Source: CAVRXZ01 sp963773035 (GTDB taxonomy: Bacteria > Acidobacteriota > Vicinamibacteria > Vicinamibacterales > CAVVIG01). From it: 64,000 nt of DNA. The translations under genes were made by a program, and so were the position numbers. Positions within the stretch are counted from its first letter, which is position 1. Each line of letters starts with the position of its first letter. Below the pieces are notes generated by a model. The model worked only from the letters and a program-made list of their open reading frames with translations. It did not search any database and was not told the DNA's origin. Positions 1 to 8,071 of the stretch are shown here, one piece after another. The stretch is from the NCBI GenBank assembly GCA_963773035.1, contig CAVYZX010000038.1:248001-312000 (forward strand), given 5' to 3'.

Positions 1-940
1 GCAGGTTAGTCACGGCCTCCGTCCATTGCCGCTTCTCGAGTGCCTCGGCTCCCCGCACCTCGTACGACGACGCGCTTTGCAGCAGGTTGGTGAGTTCCGC
101 CATCAGCGGATCGTTCAGCGGAACGTCGACGTCGCCTCTTCGTCGCAGGTGGGCTTCGGCCTGCCGTTCGTCACCCTTCCCCCGGTACGCCATCGCCAGT
201 GGATATTGCAGACGCGAAGCCTCCGGCGCGAGGCTCAACGCGCGCTCGAGAGACGTCACAGCTCGAGCGTAATCCTTGTTCGCGAGCGCGGCCCGTCCAA
301 GCCCGGACAGCGCGGCCGCCGACTGCGGCTGGAGCGACAACGTCTTCGTGAAGAGCGGCTCTGCGGCATCCGGCCGGTTTTGCGTCAGGTGCAGCTCGCC
401 CAGCCAGATCAGCGACGGCACATCGTCGGGTTGAAGACGAAGGGATTGCTCGAGAAAAGGCATGGCCTTCGCCGGCTCGTTTCTATAACGCTGGAGGTGG
501 CCCAGGTAGTAGGGCCACCGCATGTCTGTCGGTTGAAGAGCCTGCGCGTTCAGAAAGCAGGGCTCGGCGGCATCGAAGTATTCGGCAGCCGCCAGGATCT
601 TTCCAAGATCACCGTATGCGGTTGCCAACTCGAGCGCTGGAACCTCCGTGTTGTCGATCTTCGGCCGCAGGGATTCGTATCGTTCGCGAATCTGGGCTCG
701 CGCCGACTCGCCGGCGCTTGTCAGATCAGGGAGGGAGACCATCCGAAGAGGTGGTCGCTGCGTGTGGCCAGTTGCTGAAGGTGTCGGCGAACCCGCGCGG
801 TCCTGGCTCGAACAGGAACCAGAGAAGATCACTCCAGACGGCACGATGAAATGCAAAATGCACAATGCAAAATGCACAACGCGAAATGACCATCCTTTTT
901 GCATTGTGCATTTTGCACTCTGCATTTGAGGGACTCTCAT
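1..940 (-). CDS. TPR-repeat lipoprotein, partial (C-terminus beyond window)
   Basis: At least 313 codons are open from an ATG at 940 to the left edge. The start overlaps the stop of the upstream CRTAC1 gene by four bases (ATGA), so translation is probably coupled. After a hydrophobic stretch and a lipobox-like Cys (FSGSC) come repeated helical TPR units. The protein is colinear with the complete paralogue at 6377-8071 (shared ends such as IRERYESL and the KRQWTEAVTNL segment). TPR proteins are interaction scaffolds; the signal peptide suggests a periplasmic or outer-membrane site. The signal-peptide region is built from 7-base tandem repeats (849-929). Substrate unknown. Confidence 0.85.
   Translation of the reverse strand, partial: MRVPQMQSAKCTMQKGWSFRVVHFALCILHFIVPSGVIFSGSCSSQDRAGSPTPSATGHTQRPPLRMVSLPDLTSAGESARAQIRERYESLRPKIDNTEVPALELATAYGDLGKILAAAEYFDAAEPCFLNAQALQPTDMRWPYYLGHLQRYRNEPAKAMPFLEQSLRLQPDDVPSLIWLGELHLTQNRPDAAEPLFTKTLSLQPQSAAALSGLGRAALANKDYARAVTSLERALSLAPEASRLQYPLAMAYRGKGDERQAEAHLRRRGDVDVPLNDPLMAELTNLLQSASSYEVRGAEALEKRQWTEAVTNL
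849..929. repeat. Inverted heptamer tandem repeats (TGCAAAA/TGCACAA)
   Basis: Units TGCAAAA and TGCACAA run in tandem at 849-879, and their reverse complements (TTGTGCA, TTTTGCA, CTCTGCA) at 899-929, so the region can fold into a long hairpin. It is translated as the first residues of the minus-strand TPR lipoprotein. A matching array lies at 7993-8058 in the same place in the paralogue. Confidence 0.85.
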
Positions 941-2703
941 TTCCCCGGGCTCTCCTTCACCGTGGAATATCGATCGATCGGGAGGTCGCTGCGTTCCTCC
1001 ACGCGTCCGTCGGGCCATCGAACCCACACGCGCACCGATTCGGCGGAGTCTCCGAGGCCGGCGAGCACCCGCGGATCGTTTGCCGAGGCGTAGCTTCCAT
1101 CCGATCTCACCCTCCGCCAGAGCGAACCGGCTTTCCTGACGATCTCGACGCGGGCGCCCAGCATGTCCCGGCCCCCTTCACCCACGAGCCGTAGGCCGAT
1201 CCAGTGTGCGCGGTTTCCGACGTTATTGACCAGCAGCCGAGTCGGTCCGTTGTTGTTTGCGACAACGACATCGATATCCCCGTCGTTGTCGATGTCGCCA
1301 AACGCCGCGCCGCGCCCCACTTCGGTCAATCGAAAAACCATTCCGGCGCGGTCGGTGACGTCTTCGAAACGGCCGTTGCCAAGATTTTTCAGCAGGAGTT
1401 TCCGCTGGTGCAGGGGAAATGGATCGTGGGCCTGTCTGAGCGCCTCGATGATCTGCACGGTGCCGTTGACAGCTAGAAGGTCCAGCCAACCGTCGTTGTC
1501 GAAATCGAACCACGCCGTCCCGAAGCCGGTGTACGGGAGCGTGATGGCTTCGAGTCCGGATGGCGACCCACGATCCTCGAACGTTCCAGCTCCGTCGTTG
1601 ACGTAGAGATTGGTGCCTTCACCGGCCAGCTCGGTCATGACGAGATCCTCGTCGCCGTCGTTGTCGAAGTCGCCGGCGTCGACGCCCATGCTGCCTTCGG
1701 CCTTCCCGCTGATCGGTAGAGCCACGCCCGCGAGCAACGCGACGTTCTTGAAGGTGCTATTGCGCTGGTTCAGCCACAACTGGTTCTCAGTACCATCGTT
1801 TGCCACGTAGATATCCATCCAGCCGTCGCCGTCGAAGTCGGCCGTACTGACTCCCAACGCCGGTCCGAATTCGCCGCCCACACGCGACTGCTGGGTGATG
1901 TCGGCAAACGTGCCATCACCGCGGTTTCGAAAGAGCCTGCCGGGGAGGGCCTCGTAGGTCTGGGGCGTGCAATACCCGAGCGCTCCAAACGGGCTGTAGC
2001 AGGGGGTGTTACCTGCCAGGCTGTATCTGAGATAGTTGCCGACATACAGATCGAGCCAGCCGTCGCGATCGATGTCCACGAACGCCGCCGATACGCTCCA
2101 ACCGACGCTATCGGTGCCGCTCGCCTTCGAGACGTCGCTGAACGTACCGTCGCAGTTGTTGCGGAACATCTGATTGCGGCCGAAATTCGTGAGGTATAGA
2201 TCGACGCAGCCGTCGTTGTTGAAGTCGCCCGTCGCGACGCCCATGCCGTAATCACGCGAGACTATTCCGCTGCGATCGGTCACATCCGTGAAATGCAATA
2301 CATGTGTGCCGTCGGGACGAACCTCCAGGTCATTTCGGTACAGGCGTCCTTTGAACCTTGAACCTTGGGCCGCCTCCGAACCCTGAACCCTGAACCCTGA
2401 ACCCGAACCTTGAACCTGGAACCCTGAACCTTGAACCAGGTATATGTCGAGGTCCCCGTCGTTGTCGTAGTCGAACAACGCAACCCCGGGCGCCATGATC
2501 TCCGTCAAATAAAACTGGCCGGACATCCCATTGAAATGGACAAAATCGAGCCCGGCTTCCTTGGCCCGGTCACTAAACCATTCGGACTCCGGTCGTGTCG
2601 GAGCGCCAGGGCGGTCCTGATTGGTCCGATCCGGCTCGCGGCTGCACGCGACGAGCGACAGACACACCACGAAAATGGCCAATCCGCCGGATCGCCGTAG
2701 CAT
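937..2703 (-). CDS. CRTAC1 family FG-GAP/ASPIC lipoprotein, copy 1
   Basis: 588 residues. The chosen ATG gives a clean lipoprotein signal peptide ending in LVAC; an in-frame start 54 bases upstream would bury it. At least seven calcium-type loops of the DxDxDG kind follow (YDNDGDLDIY, DFNNDGCVDLY, DIDRDGWLDLY, DFDGDGWMDIY, DFDNDGDEDL, DFDNDGWLDLL, DIDNDGDIDV), as in integrin-like FG-GAP beta-propellers. The last ~100 residues match an ASPIC/UnbV domain (HWIGLRLVG, GARVEIVR, VRWPDGRVEE). It is expected to be surface or periplasmic and to bind calcium and a ligand. It is coupled to the downstream TPR lipoprotein. A heptamer-repeat array encodes a variable Gly/Ser/Gln linker inside it. A close paralogue lies at 8068-9840. 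Confidence 0.9.
   Translation of the reverse strand: MLRRSGGLAIFVVCLSLVACSREPDRTNQDRPGAPTRPESEWFSDRAKEAGLDFVHFNGMSGQFYLTEIMAPGVALFDYDNDGDLDIYLVQGSGFQVQGSGSGFRVQGSEAAQGSRFKGRLYRNDLEVRPDGTHVLHFTDVTDRSGIVSRDYGMGVATGDFNNDGCVDLYLTNFGRNQMFRNNCDGTFSDVSKASGTDSVGWSVSAAFVDIDRDGWLDLYVGNYLRYSLAGNTPCYSPFGALGYCTPQTYEALPGRLFRNRGDGTFADITQQSRVGGEFGPALGVSTADFDGDGWMDIYVANDGTENQLWLNQRNSTFKNVALLAGVALPISGKAEGSMGVDAGDFDNDGDEDLVMTELAGEGTNLYVNDGAGTFEDRGSPSGLEAITLPYTGFGTAWFDFDNDGWLDLLAVNGTVQIIEALRQAHDPFPLHQRKLLLKNLGNGRFEDVTDRAGMVFRLTEVGRGAAFGDIDNDGDIDVVVANNNGPTRLLVNNVGNRAHWIGLRLVGEGGRDMLGARVEIVRKAGSLWRRVRSDGSYASANDPRVLAGLGDSAESVRVWVRWPDGRVEERSDLPIDRYSTVKESPGK
2350..2440. repeat. Coding heptamer repeats (TTGAACC type) inside CRTAC1 copy 1
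   Basis: About 12 degenerate units of TTGAACC, CCTGAAC and variants. Three 7-base units equal seven codons, so on the minus strand they encode a repeating VQGSRFK/VQGSGFR-like heptapeptide. The insert sits right after the first calcium loop (DLDIYLVQG) and before RLYRND. The same repeat type occurs at 9514-9580 and, between genes, at 63774-63845. Confidence 0.9.
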
Positions 2704-3090
2704 TCGAGAAGTGTATATTGGCCGCTTGCCGGCATAGCACTGGGCGCGACGACGCAATAGAAGTCAAAACAGGTGGTCGTCGGGCGACGTCCGTATGCCG
2801 GAACCGTATGCCTCCCTATCCGAAGATGTATTGGACATCCGCGACGCCGTGGAGCCACGCTAGGCCCGCCGCACGTCAGCAGAAGGAAGGCCATTTGGCG
2901 GGATAGCTTTCGTTGTAGGATTCCTGGCGATCTGGGCGACGTTCAAACTTGTGGATCGCTTCGCTCCGGTTTTCCAGGGACGACAAAAAAACAACGGTTC
3001 AATTACGCGTGTGCGGCAGTACAGTAGTCAGCCCAGAATCTCCCAATCGACGACCGAGCTGGTGTCGTCACGGTGCTAAGGAGGGACAGC
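2704..3090. other. Intergenic region between divergent CRTAC1 and TonB receptor genes
   Basis: 387 bases with no convincing gene; short open frames here have no recognisable content. It must hold the divergent promoters for the minus-strand CRTAC1/TPR pair and the plus-strand receptor. The only clear signal is the ribosome-binding site AGGAGGG at 3079-3085. No operator or RNA element was recognised. Confidence 0.5.
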
Positions 3091-6000
3091 ATGCGTGGAC
3101 GGTGGCTCTTACTCTCGCTCTTGATCGGGTTGAGCCCGTTGGTGGCGCACGCCCAGCAGGGTGCGTCGATCAGCGGTGTTGTCAAGGACGCGCAAGGCTC
3201 CGTGGTACCCGGTGTTACCGTGGAAGCCGCAAGCCCAGTGTTGATCGAGAAAGTTCGAACCTCGCTGACAGACGGCACCGGCCGCTATGTCATTCTCGAT
3301 CTACGGCCCGGAACCTACACCGTGACCTTCACGCTGACGGGATTTGCCACCGTGAAGCGGGACGGCATCCAGTTGACAGGAACTGGTGTCACGACTGTTG
3401 ACGCCGAGGTGCGAGTCGGCTCGGTCTCGGAGACAGTCACGGTCACAGGCGAAACCCCAATCGTCGACGTGCAGACGACTCGTCGTCAAACGGTGTTGGA
3501 TCAGCAGGTCGTCACGTCGATTCCCAGTTCACGCAACAGCTTCTCGGTCGGGGTGTTGATCCCCGGGGTCACCCTCGCCTTCTCGGGCACCCTGGGCTCG
3601 CCCAACAACGCACAGGACGTGGGTGGCTCGCTCGGCCCGAGCACCGAGTCGCTGAGTGCCCACGGCAGCCGGCTGCAGGATCAGCGGCAGGCGGTCAATG
3701 GCGTGGCGCTGAGCACGATGATTGGCGGCGGGTGGGGCGGCGGCGCCGTGCCGAACGCGACCGGCACGTCGGAGTTCGCCATCGATACCGCAGCGGTTGA
3801 CGCCGCGCTCGCGACCGGCGGGCCGCGCGTCAACTTCATTCCCAAGGACGGCGGGAACAAATTGAGCGCGACCGTGTACGGCAGCTACGCGACCGAAGGC
3901 TTCCAGGGTGAAAGCTCCGTCACCAAAGAGTACTTTCCCGCCATCCGCGCCAACACGATCAAGAAGAACGGCGACTTCAACCCAGGGCTCGGCGGTCCTT
4001 TCGTGAAGGACAAGCTGTGGTTCTACTTGTCCGGGCGCTATCAGGTTGCGGATAACTTCGTCCCGGGCATGTTCCACAACCTCAACGCCAACAAGCCCGA
4101 CCCGGTCACGCATATCGTGTCGTTCAATCCCGACCCTAACGACCCAGCCCTGTCTCCGCGCAACTTCTCGGTTTACATGGGTCGCCTGACGTGGCAGGCC
4201 AACCCCAAGAACAAGTTCGGCCTGACCTACGACCTCGAAAGCAATTGCTTTTGCCCCGATCAGGTTTCGGCGACGAGGAGCCCCGAGGCGGGTGTGGACC
4301 GGCGGTTCCCGCTGCAGCGGTTCGTGCAAGTCGACTGGAGCTCGCCGATCAGCTCGAGAGTCCTGGTGGAGGCGAGCGCGATCCATCGCGTGGAGCGGTG
4401 GGGCGGCATGAATCTCCAAACGGGCGACGGCGGCAACATTACATCGCTCGACCCGACCGTCATCGGGATCTCGGATGTCGGGCTGGCGCCTCCGCCGCTC
4501 GGCTTCAACTACGGCGCCGCGGCGCAGGGCCTTGCTCCGGGTTCGCCAGCGTACCTTAACTCGTGGAACGACAACTGGCACTATCGGGCGGCGCTCTCAT
4601 ACATCACCGGATCGCACCAGGTCAAAATCGGTTTCAACAACGCGTCGGGCCACTTCGAGCAACTGAGCTACGACGTCAACCCGATCTACTACACGTTCAC
4701 CAACGGCGCCCCGACGGCCGTCAACCTCAAGGACTCGCCGTTCAACACTCAGGTCAACGTCGATCGCGACCTCGGCATCTTCGTGCAGGATCGGTGGACG
4801 GTCAATCGCTGGTCCCTCACTGGAGCGATCCGTTACGACAGCTTCAAGAACAGCTTCCCGGCGCAGGACCTCCTGCCCACGCAGTACGTGCCGAATCGAC
4901 CGGTGGTGCACTTCCCCGAGCAGGACAATATCTCGTGGAACGACATCACGCCGAAGCTGGGGGCGTCGTACGATGTGTTCGGTAACGGCAAGACTGCGAT
5001 CAAGGTCTCGCTGAACAAGTACCTGCTCGGCTACGGGACCGCCGGCTTCTTCGAGAATGGCCTCTCGTCGAACCCGCATCCGATCAACACCTTGGCCACC
5101 AACACGTCGATCGGGTGGAATGATGCGAATCACGACTTCGTGCCGCAGTGCAATCTACTGAATCCGGCCCCGAACGGCGAATGCTCAGGGTGGGCGAACC
5201 CAGGCTTCGGCTCGCTGGTCCCGATCACCTCATACGATCAAAATCTGCTGACAGGTTGGGGAAAGCGAAACTACAACTGGGAGTTCTCCGCCGGTGTGCA
5301 GCACGAGATCCTGCCGCGTGTCTCGGTGGACGTGAGCTACTTCCGCCGGATCTTCGGCAACTTCCAGATGACCGATAACAGGGCGCTGAAGACGGCGGAC
5401 TTCGACACCTTCACCTTTACGGTTCCGACCGATACACGCCTACCGAGCTCCGGCGCGAGTCTCACAGCCGTGGACGCGAGATTCCCTCAAGCCTTGGGGC
5501 AGGACTACTTCGTGACGTTGGCGGACGACCAGAATGTCAAGATCACCGATCATTGGGACGGCATCGACTTCACCGTCAACGCCCGCCCGAGAGCCGGCTT
5601 CACGATGGGCGGCGGCGTCAGCGTCGGCCGCGAAACTGTCGATGAATGCGATCTCATGAACAAGTTCCCGGAGAACGCCCTGAGGTTCGTCCCCGGACCG
5701 AGCGGCGGCGACCACGTTGGTGCCGGGCCCAGCTTCCTCCCGTTCTTCGCGGCGACTCCTCTTAACTACTGTAATCGTGACGAGGGGTTTGCAGCGCAGG
5801 TGAAGCTGCTCGGTGCCTACACGTTCCCAAAGATTGACGTTCTGATCGCCGCCACCTACCAGAGCATTCCTGGCGGTCTGGAGGAGGCGCAATACCTCGA
5901 GTTCACGACTGGGACTCTGGGACGTGCCTACGGCACTTCGGTCGTGGCGCCCTTCCGAGAATTCCAAATCGTGGAGCCTGGAACGCTGCGCATGGACCGG

Positions 6001-6222
6001 ATCAACCAGTTCGACTTCCGCGTGTCCAAGATCTTCAAAGCCGGCAAGACGCGGACCAACGTGAACTTCGATCTCTACAATCTCTTCAACAGCACGGCCA
6101 TAACGCAGGAGAACCTCACGTACGTGTTCGTGCCTGGGGTGCCTACCGCAAATCCGTGGCGTCAGCCGCAGTATGTCGTTCCGTCGCGGTTCTTCAAGAT
6201 TAGCGCGCAGTTCGACTTCTAG
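3091..6222 (+). CDS. Oar-like TonB-dependent receptor with N-terminal carboxypeptidase-regulatory domain
   Basis: 1,043 residues. ATG at 3091 is preceded by AGGAGGG at a good distance and opens a Sec signal peptide ending near AHAQ; the GTG 18 bases upstream lies before this site. Residues ~28-110 are a carboxypeptidase-regulatory-like Ig domain (SGVVKDAQGSVVPGVTVEA, GRYVILDLRPGTYTVTF). A plug (VTVTGETPIVDVQTT) and a long beta-barrel ending in the aromatic KISAQFDF follow. This architecture is typical of the large receptor families of Acidobacteria. Oar-like barrels import or export ligands across the outer membrane using TonB energy. Two CRTAC1/TPR lipoprotein pairs flank it, suggesting a shared surface system; ligand unknown. 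Confidence 0.92.
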   Translation: MRGRWLLLSLLIGLSPLVAHAQQGASISGVVKDAQGSVVPGVTVEAASPVLIEKVRTSLTDGTGRYVILDLRPGTYTVTFTLTGFATVKRDGIQLTGTGVTTVDAEVRVGSVSETVTVTGETPIVDVQTTRRQTVLDQQVVTSIPSSRNSFSVGVLIPGVTLAFSGTLGSPNNAQDVGGSLGPSTESLSAHGSRLQDQRQAVNGVALSTMIGGGWGGGAVPNATGTSEFAIDTAAVDAALATGGPRVNFIPKDGGNKLSATVYGSYATEGFQGESSVTKEYFPAIRANTIKKNGDFNPGLGGPFVKDKLWFYLSGRYQVADNFVPGMFHNLNANKPDPVTHIVSFNPDPNDPALSPRNFSVYMGRLTWQANPKNKFGLTYDLESNCFCPDQVSATRSPEAGVDRRFPLQRFVQVDWSSPISSRVLVEASAIHRVERWGGMNLQTGDGGNITSLDPTVIGISDVGLAPPPLGFNYGAAAQGLAPGSPAYLNSWNDNWHYRAALSYITGSHQVKIGFNNASGHFEQLSYDVNPIYYTFTNGAPTAVNLKDSPFNTQVNVDRDLGIFVQDRWTVNRWSLTGAIRYDSFKNSFPAQDLLPTQYVPNRPVVHFPEQDNISWNDITPKLGASYDVFGNGKTAIKVSLNKYLLGYGTAGFFENGLSSNPHPINTLATNTSIGWNDANHDFVPQCNLLNPAPNGECSGWANPGFGSLVPITSYDQNLLTGWGKRNYNWEFSAGVQHEILPRVSVDVSYFRRIFGNFQMTDNRALKTADFDTFTFTVPTDTRLPSSGASLTAVDARFPQALGQDYFVTLADDQNVKITDHWDGIDFTVNARPRAGFTMGGGVSVGRETVDECDLMNKFPENALRFVPGPSGGDHVGAGPSFLPFFAATPLNYCNRDEGFAAQVKLLGAYTFPKIDVLIAATYQSIPGGLEEAQYLEFTTGTLGRAYGTSVVAPFREFQIVEPGTLRMDRINQFDFRVSKIFKAGKTRTNVNFDLYNLFNSTAITQENLTYVFVPGVPTANPWRQPQYVVPSRFFKISAQFDF

Positions 6223-6233
6223 GTGATAGTGGC

Positions 6234-6372
6234 CAGGTAGGTCGGGTAAGTCGGGTGAGGTAGGTCGGGTAGGATTTCTGTCCTGACCCACCCGGCCCAC
6301 CTGACCTACCTGCCCCACCTGCCGCTCCCGCCCATCCAGCCCCTCCCGCCCATCCAGCCTCTCCTGCCCAGG
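6234..6372. repeat. GTAGGTCGG-type 9-mer repeats and inverted copy between convergent genes
   Basis: Degenerate 9-base units (GTAGGTCGG, GTAAGTCGG) run from 6234 to about 6275 and face inverted copies (CCCACCTGACCTACC). A perfect 9-base arm pair is AGGTAGGTC at 6258-6266 and GACCTACCT at 6303-6311. A second tandem unit (CTCCCGCCCATCCAGCC) appears twice at about 6325-6360. It lies between the 3' ends of two convergent genes, so the hairpin could end transcription in both directions, although no T-run follows. Confidence 0.7.
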
Positions 6373-6376
6373 AGAG

Positions 6377-8071
6377 CTACTGCGGCCGCGGGTGGAAGAC
6401 TGGATCGTCGTCTTTCCACGGCGTGCGACAAGGCCTTCCACTTTCGTAGAGTTTGAGATTCTCCTCCAAGCGTGGAACCGCATCGCGTTGCGTTTGCCGC
6501 GCCGCCGAAATCGCTTCTCGCTGCCACGCCGTCGCGTCCATGAATCGGCCCAGCTCGGCGAAGGTCATCGCCATCGTTTCAGCCAACCCAATCGTCTTCT
6601 GCTGTTTGAGAAGGGTCTGCATCAAAGAGAGCGCGCGTTCTCCGTCGCGAACGCTCTCATCGGGTGCCGAGGCGAGAAGGCGGGCGAGCGCATGAGCAAA
6701 TCCAAGTTGGTCGGGGTACGTCTTCATGGCATCCGTGAGTCGGTCGCGAGCGTCGCGGTAACGGCCGAGGCGGACAAGCGCCATGGCGTATCCGAACCGT
6801 GCTTGAGAAATCGAGGGGCTGCTCTTGATCACTTCGTTGTAGTGGGGAAGCGATTCCTCGAGGCGCCCGTTGCGACGCAGGGCATCCGCCAACTGCAGGC
6901 GGGCTTCGATGTAGCTCGGCTCGGCACGGACCGCGGCCGAGAACCGTTCAATTGCTTCACGATCTCGACCGCTGGCCTCCATCAACACGCCAATGCCGTA
7001 GTGCGCCTTCGCCAGATCCGGTGAGAGCCGGATCGCGGTTTCGAACTGTTCCAGCGCACCGCGTCCGTCACCGGTCAAGTAGAGGGCGGTTCCGAGATTC
7101 AGATGTGTAAAGGCATTGTTGGGGGCGAGCTCGATGGCCTTTCGCAGATTCGTGACCGCCTCGGTCCACTGTCTCTTGCCGAGCGCCTCTGCCCCACGAA
7201 CCTCGTACGCAGAAGCGTTCTGTAGTAGTCCGCCGAGCTCGGCCATCAACGGGTCTCCGGATGGGACCTCAACATCGCCCCGCCGTCGGAGGTGCGCTTC
7301 GGCACGTTGCGCGTCACCCTGTCCGCGATACGCCATCGCCAGCGGATATTCGATGCGCGACGCTTGTGGTGCAATCGTCAACGCGGCTTCCAGATGCATG
7401 ACCGCCTGTGCGTAGTCCTGTTTCGCGAGCGCCACACGTCCCAGCCCATAGAGCGCCATTGCCGCGCGGGGCTGAAGCGATAAGGCCTTCGTGAAGAGGG
7501 GTTCGGCGGAATCCAAGCGGCTTCCCGCGAGGTACATCTCGCCGAGCCAGATCAGCGAGGGCACGTGGTCTGGCTGCAAGCGGAGAGTCTCTTCGAAAAA
7601 CGGTGCGGCTTTCGACGGCTCGTTCCTCAATCGCTCGACATGCCCTCGGTAATAGGGCCACCGCATGTCGGTTGTTACGAGTGCCTGAGCATTTGAAAAA
7701 CAGGACTCAGCCGCGTCGAGGTATTCGGCCGCTATGAGAAGCTTTCCAAGGTCACCGTACGCGGCGGCAAGATCCCCTGAGGTAGTCTCTGCGCTGTCGA
7801 TCTTCGATTTCAACGAGGCATACCGCTCCCGAATCAGCGCCTGAACTGACTCTGAAGCGCTGGACAAATCTGGCGGCGATACGGGCCGAAGGGCTTGATG
7901 CGAGGGTTGAGTCGTAGACGAACGACCCGCGGACGAAGCCGCGCGGTCCTGGTTCGGCGAGCAGGCGCCTGAGGAGAGGATGGCTCCCCAGAGCAATGCA
8001 CAATGCACAATGCACAATGCTGACTCGTTTTGCATTTTGCATTTGGCATTCTGCATTTGATGGGCTCTCAC
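6377..8071 (-). CDS. TPR-repeat lipoprotein, copy 2
   Basis: 564 residues from a GTG at 8071 that overlaps the upstream CRTAC1 stop by four bases (GTGA), mirroring copy 1. A longer in-frame reading up to 8149 would overlap CRTAC1 coding sequence and is not supported. The N-terminus (MRAHQMQNAKCKMQN) and hydrophobic core (ALCIVHCALLWGAIL) come from heptamer repeats; a lipobox-like SSGAC follows. About ten TPR units fill residues ~70-510, for example YRGHVERLRNEPSKAAPFF and NNAFTHLNLGTALYLTGDG. Likely a periplasmic scaffold paired with the CRTAC1 lipoprotein. Exact role unknown. Confidence 0.9.
   Translation of the reverse strand: MRAHQMQNAKCKMQNESALCIVHCALLWGAILSSGACSPNQDRAASSAGRSSTTQPSHQALRPVSPPDLSSASESVQALIRERYASLKSKIDSAETTSGDLAAAYGDLGKLLIAAEYLDAAESCFSNAQALVTTDMRWPYYRGHVERLRNEPSKAAPFFEETLRLQPDHVPSLIWLGEMYLAGSRLDSAEPLFTKALSLQPRAAMALYGLGRVALAKQDYAQAVMHLEAALTIAPQASRIEYPLAMAYRGQGDAQRAEAHLRRRGDVEVPSGDPLMAELGGLLQNASAYEVRGAEALGKRQWTEAVTNLRKAIELAPNNAFTHLNLGTALYLTGDGRGALEQFETAIRLSPDLAKAHYGIGVLMEASGRDREAIERFSAAVRAEPSYIEARLQLADALRRNGRLEESLPHYNEVIKSSPSISQARFGYAMALVRLGRYRDARDRLTDAMKTYPDQLGFAHALARLLASAPDESVRDGERALSLMQTLLKQQKTIGLAETMAMTFAELGRFMDATAWQREAISAARQTQRDAVPRLEENLKLYESGRPCRTPWKDDDPVFHPRPQ
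7993..8058. repeat. Inverted heptamer repeats (CAATGCA type) in TPR lipoprotein start
   Basis: Four CAATGCA units at 7993-8020 face inverted TTTTGCA/TTTGGCA/TTCTGCA units at 8028-8058. The array is translated on the minus strand as the signal-peptide region of the TPR lipoprotein. It has the same layout as 849-929 but different unit numbers. Confidence 0.85.

Noticed and set aside
2704..3090. Small plus- and minus-strand open frames in the CRTAC1/receptor gap
   Set aside because: No ribosome-binding site, family motif or codon bias; kept as intergenic.
3529..4581. A 350-codon minus-strand frame inside the TonB receptor
   Set aside because: Antisense shadow with no signal peptide or domain; the receptor frame has clear family motifs.
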